Shown here: positions 19,402 to 30,900 of the stretch, one piece after another
Layout: every line of letters starts with the position of its first letter
How positions within the stretch are numbered: the stretch's first letter is position 1
Source of the DNA: Pachyseris speciosa
Lineage: Eukaryota > Cnidaria > Anthozoa > Scleractinia > Pachyseridae
Direction of reading: 5' to 3'
NCBI GenBank assembly: GCA_016490735.1
Contig: JAEMWC010000215.1
Location: 564,001-628,000 of the forward strand
DNA: 64,000 nt
Program-made: the position numbers and the translations under genes
The notes under the pieces: model-generated
What the model saw: the letters and a program-made list of their open reading frames with translations, nothing else
Database searches by the model: none
What the model was told of the DNA's origin: nothing

Positions 19402-19631
19402 GTTATGAAGATGCTACTAACTGACCCTGACGAAATCTGGAACCTAAATGCCAAATCATCTAACAACAGGGAAAGTCTCAGTTTCATCAAGGTTAAGAGA
19501 AACTCTTCTTCTAACCTTAGCTTTCTAGGTGGCCCTGTTCTGCTCCGACGTAAGCCAGAAAACTCTTGGAAAGGTGTCACAGCTTTTGGCCTTTCTCGTT
19601 CGGTTTGTTTACTACCTCTCCAATACTGCAT
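19365..19631 (-). pseudogene. Transposase N-terminal helix-turn-helix part
   Basis: EEFLLTLMKLRLSLLLDDLA and FRFQISSGSVSSIFITW match the HTH_Tnp_4 domain preceding DDE_4 transposases. Frame is lost at the junction with the catalytic part: a single-base indel. No THAP finger seen upstream. Confidence 0.75.
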
Positions 19632-20634
19632 GTTTTAAGCTTTCGTTACAAGATCTCGAGTCGAACAGGCACTTAAAAGATTCCGTTGATTCCGTCAGAT
19701 TCTCTAGTTAAATGCTCAAACCGCATTGATTTATAAACAGTAGGGTCGTCTTCGCGGGTGTCTGAAATCTCCGGCAGTTCGTCGTCTGATTCAAAACCCC
19801 GTTTGCGTTTAGGGCTGAGAGCCCTTTCCCGCACCTGTAGTCGATTTCGTTAACGCTTTTTTAGCGTGTTGGATTGGAAATACTTAGAAACCGTCATAAA
19901 CAAGGAAGGGTAATCAGTTTCGGAATTATTTGGCGTTCGTTTTCCCTCAGGAAAATGGTTGGAGCAAACATAAGTGCCCTCCGCGCCCGGCATGGATTGA
20001 AGCTGTCGCTTCTACTTTTGGCCACCTGCTTCTGCCAAATTTCGGCCAATTTCTTGTCTTTAGGCTACTTGTGAAAGATCAGCTCCGCAACGTGAGACCT
20101 TTTAACAATATAATCGGGATAACGTTTGTCGAGCATGTGAAGGCATAGCAATCACGGGAAGTATTCCTCAGACAATAGGAATCCTGAACGAAAAGTGTCG
20201 AGCTTACAGTTAAGCTTAGAAAGTCCGCGTACTCGAGGACTTCCTTGCCTGGCCTGGGCATCAGAAACTATTCGAGGCCCACCTTCACGTTCAGCCGACA
20301 AGTAACTGAAGACTGTTTACTTGTTATTTTCATTACCTCTGTTCTCAAAGCAAGCTTTTAAAGACGAAGGTAGGACAGCCGTCGTGTTGATCGCATCGTC
20401 CGCCATATTTTTTAATGCTTGGCCGCGCGCTCGCCCCAATGTTTTTGCACCCCTACAAGATGGCGGAAAAAACCTTGAAAAGGTCTATTAGGCTAGAGTG
20501 TTCAAAATTAAAATTGGAATTTATTCATATAAATATATATTTAGGTTAAACAGTTTAACCTCCTAGTATAGTTTTCACTGTTTTAGGAGCACCTCAATTA
20601 AAGATAAAAGATTAAAGAATACCTATCTTGCATT

Positions 20635-20951
20635 TGTCTCCTTCGCAGACGTCTTTGGGCTCGTCACGCGTTCATTGCCCACGAACGTCTGCTGAACTGA
20701 ACTACCACTTCCGTTCGCGGCGGTTAGCCAGTCATAGTTCGTTTTCCAATTTATGGAAAGTAGGACTTCAACCCCTGGATTATTTTCAGAGACGATACAC
20801 GTGAATCGGGTGTCGATTTTCATTCTTACGCAGCTCGTTATTGGTTTCTTCAAAACAAAGGCTAACCGCCGACGAACGGAAGTGGCAGTTCAGTTCAGCA
20901 GACGTTCGTGGGCAAGGAACTCGTGACGAGCCCAAAGACGTCTGCGAAGGA
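20635..20951. mobile_element. MITE, about 315 bp, 90-bp arms
   Basis: Left arm CTCCTTCGCAGACGTCTTTGG through CGGTTAGCC, right arm GGCTAACCGCC through CCAAAGACGTCTGCGAAGG. Both include CAGTTCAGCAGACGTTCGTGG-type sequence. Non-coding. Confidence 0.8.
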
Positions 20952-21339
20952 GGCTCATCTTGCATCAGGTGCGCGGTGATTTGTGTGACTGACCAACGGC
21001 CCAAGGATCCGGGATGGCCGAGGATGGATGTATTGATGGATGGATTCACTGACTGCCATTTGATTGGTTGATTAATTCATCGATTGCTTTCTTTACTGAT
21101 TATATTCACTGATTGATTCAATGGTTGATATGGACAGACTCCTTAATTTATCGTTTAATTTTCTTCAGTGGACCCAAATTTCCCGTTGTTACCATTTAGA
21201 GAATGAACTAATCAAGCGGGTAAACTAGTTGTTCAGTTTCTACTTGTTTTAATTGAGATATCTCTGAAAAGCATTTCAATCCCAAAAACTGCCGGAGTTT
21301 TCAGCACTCGAACAGCTCTGGTCAATAATCATACAGCCG

Positions 21340-21460
21340 AACCTGTATTCAGCGGTCACCCTTGGGTTATGGCTTAGTGACCGCTTAATACAGGCTGACT
21401 GCTTAATACAGGTTGCACAGAATACAGGTCAAACACATAAAAGCCATTTTGGAACAGTTT
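21340..21460. repeat. Short repeats of AATACAGG
   Basis: ACCGCTTAATACAGG and variants occur five times around 21370-21430 and again at 21930-21990, bracketing the next MITE. This looks like an older Tc/pogo-type MITE interrupted by that insertion. Confidence 0.5.
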
Positions 21461-21592
21461 ATACTCAAAGGCCCTCAAAAAAAATCACTTACTTGGTTAA
21501 GGACCCTCTGCACTGAATAGATTTGTATGACAATATTAACAGCAAGTTCCCCCGGTCAGTATTTGTATTATATTTGAGTGATTTCCTCAGTT

Positions 21593-21923
21593 TTAAGCCG
21601 CGGCTACACGAGCGATTTTTTGCTTGCGATGGTGATGCGATTTTTTGTAAAATTGTCGCGTCGCCGGCGCGCGATGAAAATCACCCGTGTAGCCACCCTC
21701 GCACAGGTGATGCGACAGCTCAAAAAATCGCAGAAAAAGAATCGCGAAAAGTTGAACTCATTCAATTTCTCGCGATTTTTTTCTTGCGACTTTTTACCTG
21801 TTGCGTTGCAAGTTCAAGGGTGGCTACACTTGCGATTTTCATCGCGCGCTGGTGACGCGACAAAATTGAAAAAATCGCATCACCGGCGCGAGCGAAAAAT
21901 CGCTCGTGTAGCCGCGGCTTTAG
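21593..21923. mobile_element. MITE with AAGCCGCGGCTACACG ends
   Basis: Left end TTAAGCCGCGGCTACACGAG and right end CTCGTGTAGCCGCGGCTTTA are inverse. Internal GCGATTTTT/AAAAATCGC blocks repeat many times. Its ends resemble the 16.69-kb MITE (AAGCCGCxG), suggesting one superfamily. Confidence 0.77.
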
Positions 21924-22168
21924 AGAGTGACCGTTTAATACAGGTCAACTCAATAGAAACAGCTCGTTGGGACTTAGTATAATACAGGTCAAAATTACAG
22001 AAATTAAGTGAAGGAATTTTAATTATAAAGGATCTCCATCCTCTTTGCTACCAGCTATTGTGAACAGACAAAGAAACTGGTCTCATTACTAAATTCTTTA
22101 TTTTATTAAATATGTCGGTTGCTAAATTAATCGCCCAATTTTATGTTGGACAAGTGGACTTGGCGTTG

Positions 22169-22174
22169 TGACAG

Positions 22175-22231
<57 letters not shown>
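22169..22231. repeat. (ATT)n microsatellite
   Basis: About 20 ATT triplets, followed by TTTAAAGTTTATTACAAACA, which looks like a reversed retroelement tail. Confidence 0.9.
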
Positions 22232-22233
<2 letters not shown>

Positions 22234-24424
22234 TTTAAAGTTTATTACAAACACCTAGGATACATCAATTAGTATACCACAAAAAATTACAAAATATTAC
22301 TTAAGACACAATACAACTATTTTTACGTTTCTACATTGCATCACATCATTTATTGACGATTGGAAAAGTCACATGCAAATTACAGTTACCGGCTCTCCCG
22401 CTTTCCCACTGTGCCTCTTTCAAGTCAATATATGTGAGGAAATTTAAACTGTTTTGCTGACCTATTCTTGATTCAACATGGCTATGTTTGTATGTCATTT
22501 AATTAAAAAAAAAAAAACATTACATTTAAAAAATCGTGACAGCTACCCCAGTCGGACATCCACCGACTCTCACCGGGCACTCAGCTAAGCAACACGATAA
22601 CAACAGATGAAATCAATTTGCATTTTTGTTTTATAGCTCCATTACACTGCATGTTTCCATGAGGGCCATTTGTCATCCAAGTGAAATTAGAAACTATTGT
22701 CTCTCAAGAATTGCATTCCACTTTATATGCCATTCCACATCCCAAATCTATTCGTAATCTCCAGATCTTCATTAGTGACGGGTGGCTAAAGAGACATACT
22801 GTGCTTTGATCAGCCAGTAAGACAAGATACGGTGTTTTATTTCCACCCGCCAAACATCGCGAATGTCATTTAAACCTTTGCACCATGAGATGGAAATTTT
22901 CATATTCCATCGGTCCGGTAATATAGGCCGTCTCTGTTTGGCACACCGTCGTTTTCTGCAAGATGCCAGCGCTATAGACACGTTTCCAGACCGATTTAGT
23001 TCGTAATAATGATAGACAAACCGAACGATGATTGTTTAAAGTTTACAGCGGTGAACTAAGATTTTGGAAAATATCAGGCTTGATGAAGGGGCAAGTTCGC
23101 TTGAGCTCTCCAGGTGAGTTAAGTTATGCAGTTTTAAAACTGAGCTTTTTTCTTTAAATTCATGTCGTGTTAATGAGTGTACATGCTGTTTCCTCTTGTC
23201 CGGAATATTTCCATAACATGGTACCAACAACAACTATCTGTTCAAGAAGCAAAATCGGTTTTCAAGCCAACCAACTGAGTGTAAGCAATGGTTTCTGTTC
23301 CAAACCGTTTTTAGCCAGAATTGTCTGGTATACTTAGCTTCCTTCTCTCGAAGCATGAAAACGATGTTGTTATAAACGAAAGCATTCTTTCGTCTGGAAA
23401 TAATTGCACCACTGTTGATAAAAATCGATCAGCGGGTTGACTTTCGATTTTTTTTGTTCTTTCTTCAAAAATACTGCCACTCTCTTTTTAGGCCGTAAAG
23501 AAACACAAAATTCATTGTTTTGTCGCGGTACAGATAATTATAGATAATTGACGTCCTCTAAATTGCTGTTTTTCACCATTGTTTTTTTAAACATACTAAC
23601 AGTGATAAATAGCTTTCAAAAGTTATGCGATACTGTTACTGTCTGTGAATAACACGATTTGAGACTGTCTAGGAAACGAGTTTTATCCATTTTGGAAAAC
23701 AGAATGTTCATTTTCTGACACGCACATATGCCCGATATGATCATAACTAGTCAAGGTAACCCAGAGGTTAGATAGATTACAAGATGTGTCTGTTGTCATA
23801 TTTCTTCGAACAACTCGGTCGGCTTTTCCTTATATGGTAACTCCGTTGATAAGTAGGTGAAAGTGAAAATGTCCCTGAACGTAAATGGATATTGAGATAC
23901 GACTAAAGGTCGAAAATTCCTCTGCATGGTGTATACTGACCAGAGAGACAAATCACTTTAAATTATACCACGACAAGAATGCTAAACAAAAAGTGCGATT
24001 TTCGGCATTAATTTTGACAATGTCACTCCAGCTGACCTCAGACACAAGCTATTGATTTCCAGTTTTCGAGTGCCGCCAATCTTTTTTGTGTAAACAGGCT
24101 TCTGTCAGCACTCGCATTCTCGAAATTTTCACCTTCTTGATGTTTTGTTATCGCTGAATGTTTTCTCGAAAGATTTTGTAAACAGGAAATAGCAAAATAC
24201 AATAATACGAGAGATCGAAAGAACTGAGCTGATATATTGATAGTTCGGAGAATGAAAAAATTTCTGTTCCTTTAATCGCGAAAACCCTCGTTTAAAACCA
24301 GCTAGACTAATTTTCGAAAATGTTTACTAAACAGCCCGGACCCACGATATGATCACACTTCGCACATTGCACTGAAAACGTTCTGGATTGTCCCATCCGA
24401 AGTAAAGCTGGTGTGTTAAGATAA
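22232..24424. other. Intergenic, nothing recognised
   Basis: AT-rich unique-looking sequence. Short open frames at 22772-22981 and 23036-23233 (minus) have no recognisable product and no splice support. Confidence 0.45.
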
Positions 24425-24699
24425 ACAAGAGGCTACAATTAGCCTAAACCCGGGCTTGCAAAAAACAGTATTGTATCCCTAACTTAGTGCTAAACAAAAG
24501 AATAGAGGGAAGTCTGTCTTTCTTACATCGGACGCATCGTGTTTAGCTTGTGTTGGAGTCTATTTCTTTAGACCCCTATCAACATATATTCCTCTAAAAT
24601 ACAGCTCAACCATTGAGCACAATAATTATAACACTTGTAAAAAATATTTCTAAAAGAACAAGAAAAAGAGAAACAGAAAAAATAAAGCCCGTGATATAT

Positions 24700-24775
24700 A
24701 CCACTAAAGGACATCGAACCCGGGTTAGCTGCGTCACTGGCAGGAACAATGACCTTTAGGCCACAGAGGTTTATC
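24700..24775 (-). repeat. tRNA-like unit inside repeat R
   Basis: On the minus strand: TGTGGCCTAAAGGTC (A-box-like), TGCCAGTGACGCAGC, then GGGTTCGATGTCC (B-box-like). Suggests a tRNA-derived, RNA polymerase III-type origin for part of the repeat. The same unit occurs at about 51040-51112 with few changes. Confidence 0.6.
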
Positions 24776-24787
24776 GTTATGCAAGAT

Positions 24788-26477
24788 GATAAAAATGGGT
24801 TTACCTAAAATATGGAATCCGGAATCCGGAATCCGGAATCCGGAATCCGGAATCCGGAATCCAGAATGCGGAATGTGGAATCCGGAATCCGGAATACGGA
24901 ATATGAAATCCGGAATACGGAATGTACAGAAGTTTGGTAAAAAATTTTGACAAAGGTTGAAGTCACTTGGGTAATAATATGGTCAACAAATTATATGATG
25001 ACTTAGCCTGAGTTTTGCAGCAATCAAGCAATCAATCAATCTAGGGCAGCATTTTAATACTTTGGTTTTGCTTTTAATAAACCGCCTGATTCCTTTAAAG
25101 CACACAGCTTTCAATCACACTTCAACGATAGTAATCAATGTTTTGTGCATTTTGAACATTTTAAATTAAAATCATTTTAATTAAAAGCACCTTTTATTCT
25201 TTTTGTCGATGAATAGTGTTAGGCCTGTCCACAAGTTGACGGCAACTTTTTGAACAACTTTCGATTTTCGATCAACCTTTTTTGATTTCGAGCAACTTTT
25301 TTTCCGTTTTCAATGTTTTGTTATTGATTTCAGCTAGATCTTTATAAAACAAGAGCTATTTTAAACGCTTCGTGACCAAAAAGCACAGAAAAATCACTTT
25401 GCATATCTTGACTTAATTGCGCGTGGGAACGCTTACGCCTGATTGGTCATTGTCTGTTGCTCCATGCTGGAATGTTTGGGAACTGTATCGGCGCGTACAT
25501 TCAGGTTGTCGAGTGGCCGTCGATAAAACGTGGAACATGGGACATTCTGGAACATCCCGGTACATTCAGGAACATCTCCAAAAGACGAAGAAAGATCACT
25601 TTAAAAAAAAAACTTTTAAATATACAGAAAAAAAGAAACTAACACGAAATAAATATAATCCGAGAGATTAATTGGAGAAAAAAGAAGACAAAAAATATTT
25701 ATTTCAAAAAAAAAAAAAAAAAAGAAAAGACGTTTATAAATGCCCCACCTGGAAATGATAGCTATGGGGCTGGGTGAGGATTGTTTTAGCGCTTTCGTTT
25801 GCTTACAACATTTTCACCCCCATACAGTTGTACCGTCTTCAGTCATTGCTCTTTTTTTCGAAAAAACCTAAGTCAGTATGGTGCCCAATATACCTTGAAA
25901 CGTTTATATAGGAACCTTGAGCACGCAAAATCCGCTGCTCTCCACTTCTGATTGGTTAAGGATATCTACAACAACTAAAGACTTGGTCAGGCCTACTTTT
26001 ACAGTAGGCGATAAACGTGGTTAATCTGCTCCAAGAAAGATTTTTTTCCCAATAGCAATGCTTCTCACTCCGTTTTTGCAGCGATGGCTGCACTGCATGG
26101 GCCTGTTTGTTTCTTAAGGTTAAACTAGTGTGAAATCTCGCGGATCAGCTCTTTAAGTTGCATTTAATGATCCTGCATACGGTCTTTCTTAATAGTTATC
26201 CTTATATCCCTCCACATCGACTCAACTGGAAAGAACAAACCAAGTCCCAGACTAAGACTTCACTCCTGTCACCTACCTCCTCCTGTAAGACATCTATCGT
26301 TTTCATGGTCAGTGCTTATAGCTTAAGATCTTCGATTGCACCTGTCCTTTCTATTCCGAGAGAGTCGGGAACTTTTCAGCACTCGGCAGCAACTACTTTT
26401 AATAAGCTCCTGTAGCTATTGAAACATAACTGAGTATAACTCCTTTTGTCGTAGTGTGAAGAGACATTTTTTATCTT

Positions 26478-26559
<82 letters not shown>

Positions 26560-26667
26560 GGTTCTTTTAACCCTCTTATTAATTATTAATTCCAGTTTCT
26601 AGATTCCGTATTCCGGATTCCGGATTCCGGATTCCGGATTCCATGTTTTAGGTAAACCGATAAAAAT
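24788..26667. mobile_element. Foldback element with GGAATCC-array ends and 9-bp target duplication
   Basis: Flanked by GATAAAAAT at 24788-24796 and 26659-26667. Ends are GGTTTACCTAAAATATGG and CCATGTTTTAGGTAAACC, each followed inward by tandem GGAATCC(G) units (24815-24920 and 26605-26641). The empty site is intact in the other copy of repeat R near 51123-51132. Nine-base duplication fits Mutator-type elements (inference). Inside are an (ATT)n run and no transposase. Confidence 0.82.
26486..26558. repeat. (ATT)n microsatellite
   Basis: About 24 uninterrupted ATT/TTA triplets near the right end of the foldback element. Confidence 0.92.
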
Positions 26668-27081
26668 AGTGCATTGATTCCAAAAAAAAAAAAAACTAAG
26701 CACCCTTGTTTTCGCTTCGATGGATAATTGTTTGAAAAAGGAAACGCTTATCGAACGATGTTGGATTTTTCGCATAAATGTGAATGGAGTCTCGGTGAAA
26801 TGTGAGTAGAAAATTAATTAGCAGAGTGAAACTGTTTACAAATACGTCAATCCAGGGTCATTTGAAACACAAGAAAGGAACGTTTCTGGACAGTTTCAAG
26901 GGACGCTAGTACATTTGTAAAATATAATCGCTTATCATTCAAAAATTAAAGTCCAGAAATTGAGATATTGTGGCAAAATAGTAAATAAACTACCTGTCAA
27001 AGTCTCAGGGGTGTGTGGTATCCCGTACTTGAGTTATTCAACAAAATGTTCATCTCAATGGAGCGGATACGGGAACACGGC

Positions 27082-27600
27082 AGTCCATCTGGAGTTAAAT
27101 TTTGGTCATGTTAAAAGCTTTCTTCTCGCTGTTGAACTTGCAAACATTCGTATAGACACTTGTCTTAACATATTGGTTGTTCAGACTTCAAAAACACAAG
27201 GTGAATCGACGTTTTCCGATACGTGACAACAGGCGTCATTCTTGCTGTTGATATGAGATTTACACTCGAATCACTCGGCCGTGAAAGGTCAAACTCCCTT
27301 TGTCTGTAGTCTCTAATTTTTGGCGCTTCCCTCGCGTCGCGTCTCCTCGCAACTTCGCGCGCGCACGTGCCCCCACAATCCGTCGCCAAAATTAGAGACT
27401 ACTCGCTGTCTACTAAAGCAGACACGGGGAAACACGGCAGTCCATCTGCCGTTCAGTTTACTCATGTTAAAAACTTTCTTCTCGCCGTTGAACTTCCAAA
27501 CATTCGCATAGACACTTCTCTTAACATATTGTTTGTTCAGACTTCAAAAGCCACAACATGAATCGACATTTTCCCATACGTGACAACACGCATCACTGTT
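27082..27600 (+). repeat. Tandem duplication inside repeat R
   Basis: CGGCAGTCCATCTG ... CTTTCTTCTCGC ... GTTCAGACTTCAAAA ... ATACGTGACAACA occurs at about 27078-27250 and again at 27435-27600, a period of about 355 bases. The same pair exists in the downstream copy (51531-51700 and 51895-52060), so the duplication predates the split of the copies. Confidence 0.82.
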
Positions 27601-27734
27601 GTTAAAAATAGTTAGCGCTTGCGCAGAAACGCCGGAAGTGCCATTTGCGGATGATACTCGACGACGAAAAAGAATTCGAGAACCGTCGGTAGTTCTAGAC
27701 CCGGGCGCCGCGCGAGACGCGCGCAGCCCGGGTA
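27290..27734 (+). promoter_or_regulatory. CpG-rich putative kinesin promoter within repeat R
   Basis: Dense CpG (TCGCGTCGCGTCTCCTCGC, GCGCGCGCACGTG E-box-like) inside a palindrome, AGTCTCTAATTTT / AAAATTAGAGACT, at 27309-27402. It ends with the GC palindrome CCCGGGCGCCGCGCGAGACG. Position directly before the first candidate coding exon suggests promoter use. No TATA box recognised. Confidence 0.45.
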
Positions 27735-27755
27735 ACTAATAATTGACATATAAAT

Positions 27756-27930
27756 ATGGAAAATGAGCTTTTCCGGCTTTATGAAAAATGCGGGTGGTCA
27801 AACATTATTAGGAAGCCTTCAGGCCGCTACAAGCATACCGGTGTCGTCAAAATTTCAAAACGATTACGTAATCCGGTTTTACTGTTTGGTTACCTCTCGA
27901 TCTTAAAGGAGCTCGGTCACGATATTTTCG
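27756..27930 (+). CDS. Candidate first coding exon of the kinesin
   Basis: ATG with A at -3 and G at +4, an open frame of 58 codons including [20 protein letters not shown], then TTCG|GTAATT. Phase 1 exit exactly fits the next exon, giving [11 protein letters not shown]. It does not resemble a known domain and could belong to another transcript. Confidence 0.5.
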
Positions 27931-30900
27931 GTAATTGTTAGACACATAAAAAATAGACTGCGAATAGTCTCTAATTTCGACTTTTTTCTTTTTTTAATAA
28001 TAATCTTTATAGAGGAAGCTCTCGTCACATTACGCGGTTTTCAGGGAGGTCCTCACCATAGCGTAAAAAATATAAAACTAATTACAATCAGTCCCAGAAT
28101 TAGAAAGACTTAACTATCAAACCTTACTAAACTAAAGGTACTGAGATGCTAAAGTTATAATAAGAAATAAAACAATTCGTCAGGGAGACAAGCACAAAAG
28201 AGACAAGAACAAATGCAAATATGGCGAGGATGGTGAAGGATGGAGAAGATTGAAATGGATTACAAATGACCTTTTGAATTGAGTTTGAATAGCCAACCTT
28301 TGGTCAGTTAGTGGGTTCTTTGCTGTTCAATTCCAAGGCTGACTGGGCTTTTTAAATCGTTACATCAATTTTTGCGAAAGCGTCAGAAGAAAAACGCCTT
28401 TTTACCTTTGGTGAACATGTGCAAAATTTTCGATCCGTTGTTCTTGAAGAGAGTTGGTTGTCATTGCGGTGAGTGGTAAAGAACAAAAGCTTTTCCAGAA
28501 AGACCTATCAATAAGAAACCGGTATTTAGTTTAAGTGGTAGTTCCGAAGGTTTTCGTTTTCGTATGGGCCTAAAATAACTGGCATTCAAGATAACTGCAC
28601 GCATTCAGTACACGTGGCAAGTAGCACGGATGTGAGCGTGCGTGCAGAACTGGTTCCAAACATTTCTGGTGCGTTTGATAATTTAATAATTTACCGTATT
28701 AAAATGACAATAATTTGGTTGTTAATCGATCTCACAGGAAGTTGTTGTTCAAATAAACCAGGAGCGAAAGTACCATATATAAATATCTGTATTTGTGAAA
28801 AACGAGAACGGAACTCGAAACGTTCTTTAAGTACCGAGCGAACAAAAGAACAATTAAAATTAATGTAAGATACGGAGTTAAAATCAACCGGTTAAGGAAA
28901 GTCAGGGAAAGTGACTTGAAAACGCAACGGACAATCTCGTCTCCTTGGAAACGTTAATTTTGTTCGTGACGTCATAGTTTAGCCGCTCGTTTCAAAGACT
29001 GAACCGGATGACGACTGAATTAACAGAAACTAAAGAATGCGGTTCAATTATAAAGATGATTTTGTTTTACGTTACGCTGGAGAACGGATAACGTGAGCGA
29101 GGGGTACATATGAGGCAAGCATGTTACCGGGATGCTTTCTTTAATTGGTTTGTTTGAATTGTCTTAGTCGGTTCATCAGCCCCGTCCACGCAAGCTTCAT
29201 GTACGTAGATTCGTATTAAGACGGGAGTACACCTGAACACCGCTTTTTGTCGCCTAACATGGATCTAATGTTAATAACTCGTTCGCGTTTCAAGCAATCA
29301 AAAATACGTATGCTCATTACACGAAGCTATGTTGTGGGATATTTTCTGAATTTTTTGCCAGTGGCGGATTTTTGGGTATCAGATTTTGGAAGAGACAATT
29401 TTTCTCAAAGGATTAGTTAAATTTAGGGAAATGGGAAATATTGTAGATTTAATGAAGGTATAAAATTGGAATATGAAGTTGAAAATTAGTAGATGGAAAC
29501 CAAAACAGTTCCCTACCAACCTGGAGTGCCCTTGTGGGGTATAAACTGTCTGGTGGTGTTTCGAAACATATATTTACTTTTCAATCCCTTCTTTAAAATA
29601 AACTCCTTAAAATTTCACTCAGATTCACGTGTTTACGTACCCCCACCGTAATGTCCAGTCTGAAAGTTTCAGGCTGGCTTAATTTATTTACGTACACTTT
29701 CAGATGAGTGGCGTCTTGTGTAAGTAATGTACCGTGATGAGTCCCCTTCCGGTGCGTTACTTTGAGCAGCTTATAAAGCAGTGTATATGATGCTAAAAAG
29801 TGATCAACACTGCTGATTCAGGTTCTGACGTATTTGACGACCCTGCAAGCAGAGTTCAAGTATACGTCAGGATTCGTCCCTTGGTTCAAGGTGACCTCAG
29901 AAGCATTGATGGGAAGGGTGCTGTTAATGTGGAGGATGTGAAACTCACCGAGGTAAGGATTCTTGCAAATGCAAGCTCCCCGAATGTGGATATTTTCACA
30001 AACAACAACAAAATCTGACAGCTGTTTGTAGATCTGGGAGTCCCAAAAGTGAAACTGTGAAGATCTTACTGAGAAGTAGCCAGATTCAACGGATTATGCG
30101 GGGAAATAACAAGTATCCCGCAGAGTGAAAAACATTCTATCACATAACAACACATTTACACTCACGTTTTCTGATACCCACTGTTTTACTAGAAAGAAAT
30201 ACAGCGAATTCCCTCAATGCGCACACCTCGAATAGGCGGAAACCTCTCCGAGGCGGACACCTTCGCTTGGCCCCGCCGAACTGCGCCATACTCCTTCTCC
30301 GAATTGCCCCGAAGCTCCTCTTTAAGACGGACCCTAAGATCTGCCGTGCGTTTCTCACAACTCCGGAAAAAAATTTCGGGCCCGAGAAGTATTTTTCAAG
30401 TCGTTTTTCTATCGATTGGTACTAGATTTTTGGTCAAACTAGCCCAATGAATGTATTTCTCAATTTTGTACCGAACGTTTATAGTTTTTCTCGTCCGAAA
30501 CATTTTCGGGAGTTTCGAGGAACGCGCGCCTGGCGTGCGTTTCTCAAACGCCCCGAAACTTTTCGGGCCTATTTCGAGCACCATGATTCCCACAGTATCT
30601 TTAAAACGAAGACCTCTTTAGGCATCAAATCTTGCAGTAACGCTGCTCTTTCTTACCTTGAAAACATACTAACAAACATACATGCTTTTAGGATAAACGG
30701 AGTTGCAGTTTTACAAAGAGTGCTTTTCGGGCCCGAAAAGTTTTCGGTACTTTCGAGAAACGGGCCCCTGGTCCGGTCCGAAAGTGTCCACCTTAGAGGG
30801 AGTTTGCCTTAAGTTTGGTGTAAACGTTTATGAAGCACCTGCCAGAAAGCCTAAAGTATTCGACGAGCCCCGGAAAGCATCGTAATTTTTTTTTTTTTTT

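Larger units (their letters stand above)
17818..20490. mobile_element. ISL2EU-like DNA transposon with ~285-bp terminal inverted repeats
   Basis: TIRs of about 285 bases (17818-18102 and 20203-20490) start AATAGACC and share GGTTTTTTCCGCCATCTTG and AATGTTTTTGCACCCC. Inside lie a DDE transposase on the minus strand and a SAP-domain gene fragment on the plus strand. An HTH_4/DDE_4 transposase plus a second SAP/YqaJ-nuclease protein is the arrangement known for ISL2EU-type elements. Both frames are broken, so it is inactive. Target duplication not resolved (TA-like). Confidence 0.78.
24425..27734 (+). repeat. Repeat R, upstream copy (interrupted)
   Basis: From ACAAGAGGCTACAATTAGCC to GCGCAGCCCGGGTA this matches 50762-52185 over about 1.4 kb in the same orientation, apart from the 1.86-kb insertion at 24797-26658 and small indels. 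It contains a tRNA-like unit, a tandem internal duplication and a CpG-rich end. It stops 21 bases before the putative kinesin start codon. Confidence 0.88.

Noticed and set aside
21523..21982. Two open frames of 110-134 codons
   Set aside because: They read through the inverted arms of a MITE.
24815..24920. CRISPR array
   Set aside because: The GGAATCC units have no spacers and belong to a transposon end in a eukaryotic genome.
27165..27561. Short frames in repeat R
   Set aside because: They recur in both R copies with differing frames and stops, and have no known domain.
29800..30018. Independent small gene starting at 29800
   Set aside because: The first codon is GTG and the frame is cut by a GT donor at 29953; it is a kinesin exon.
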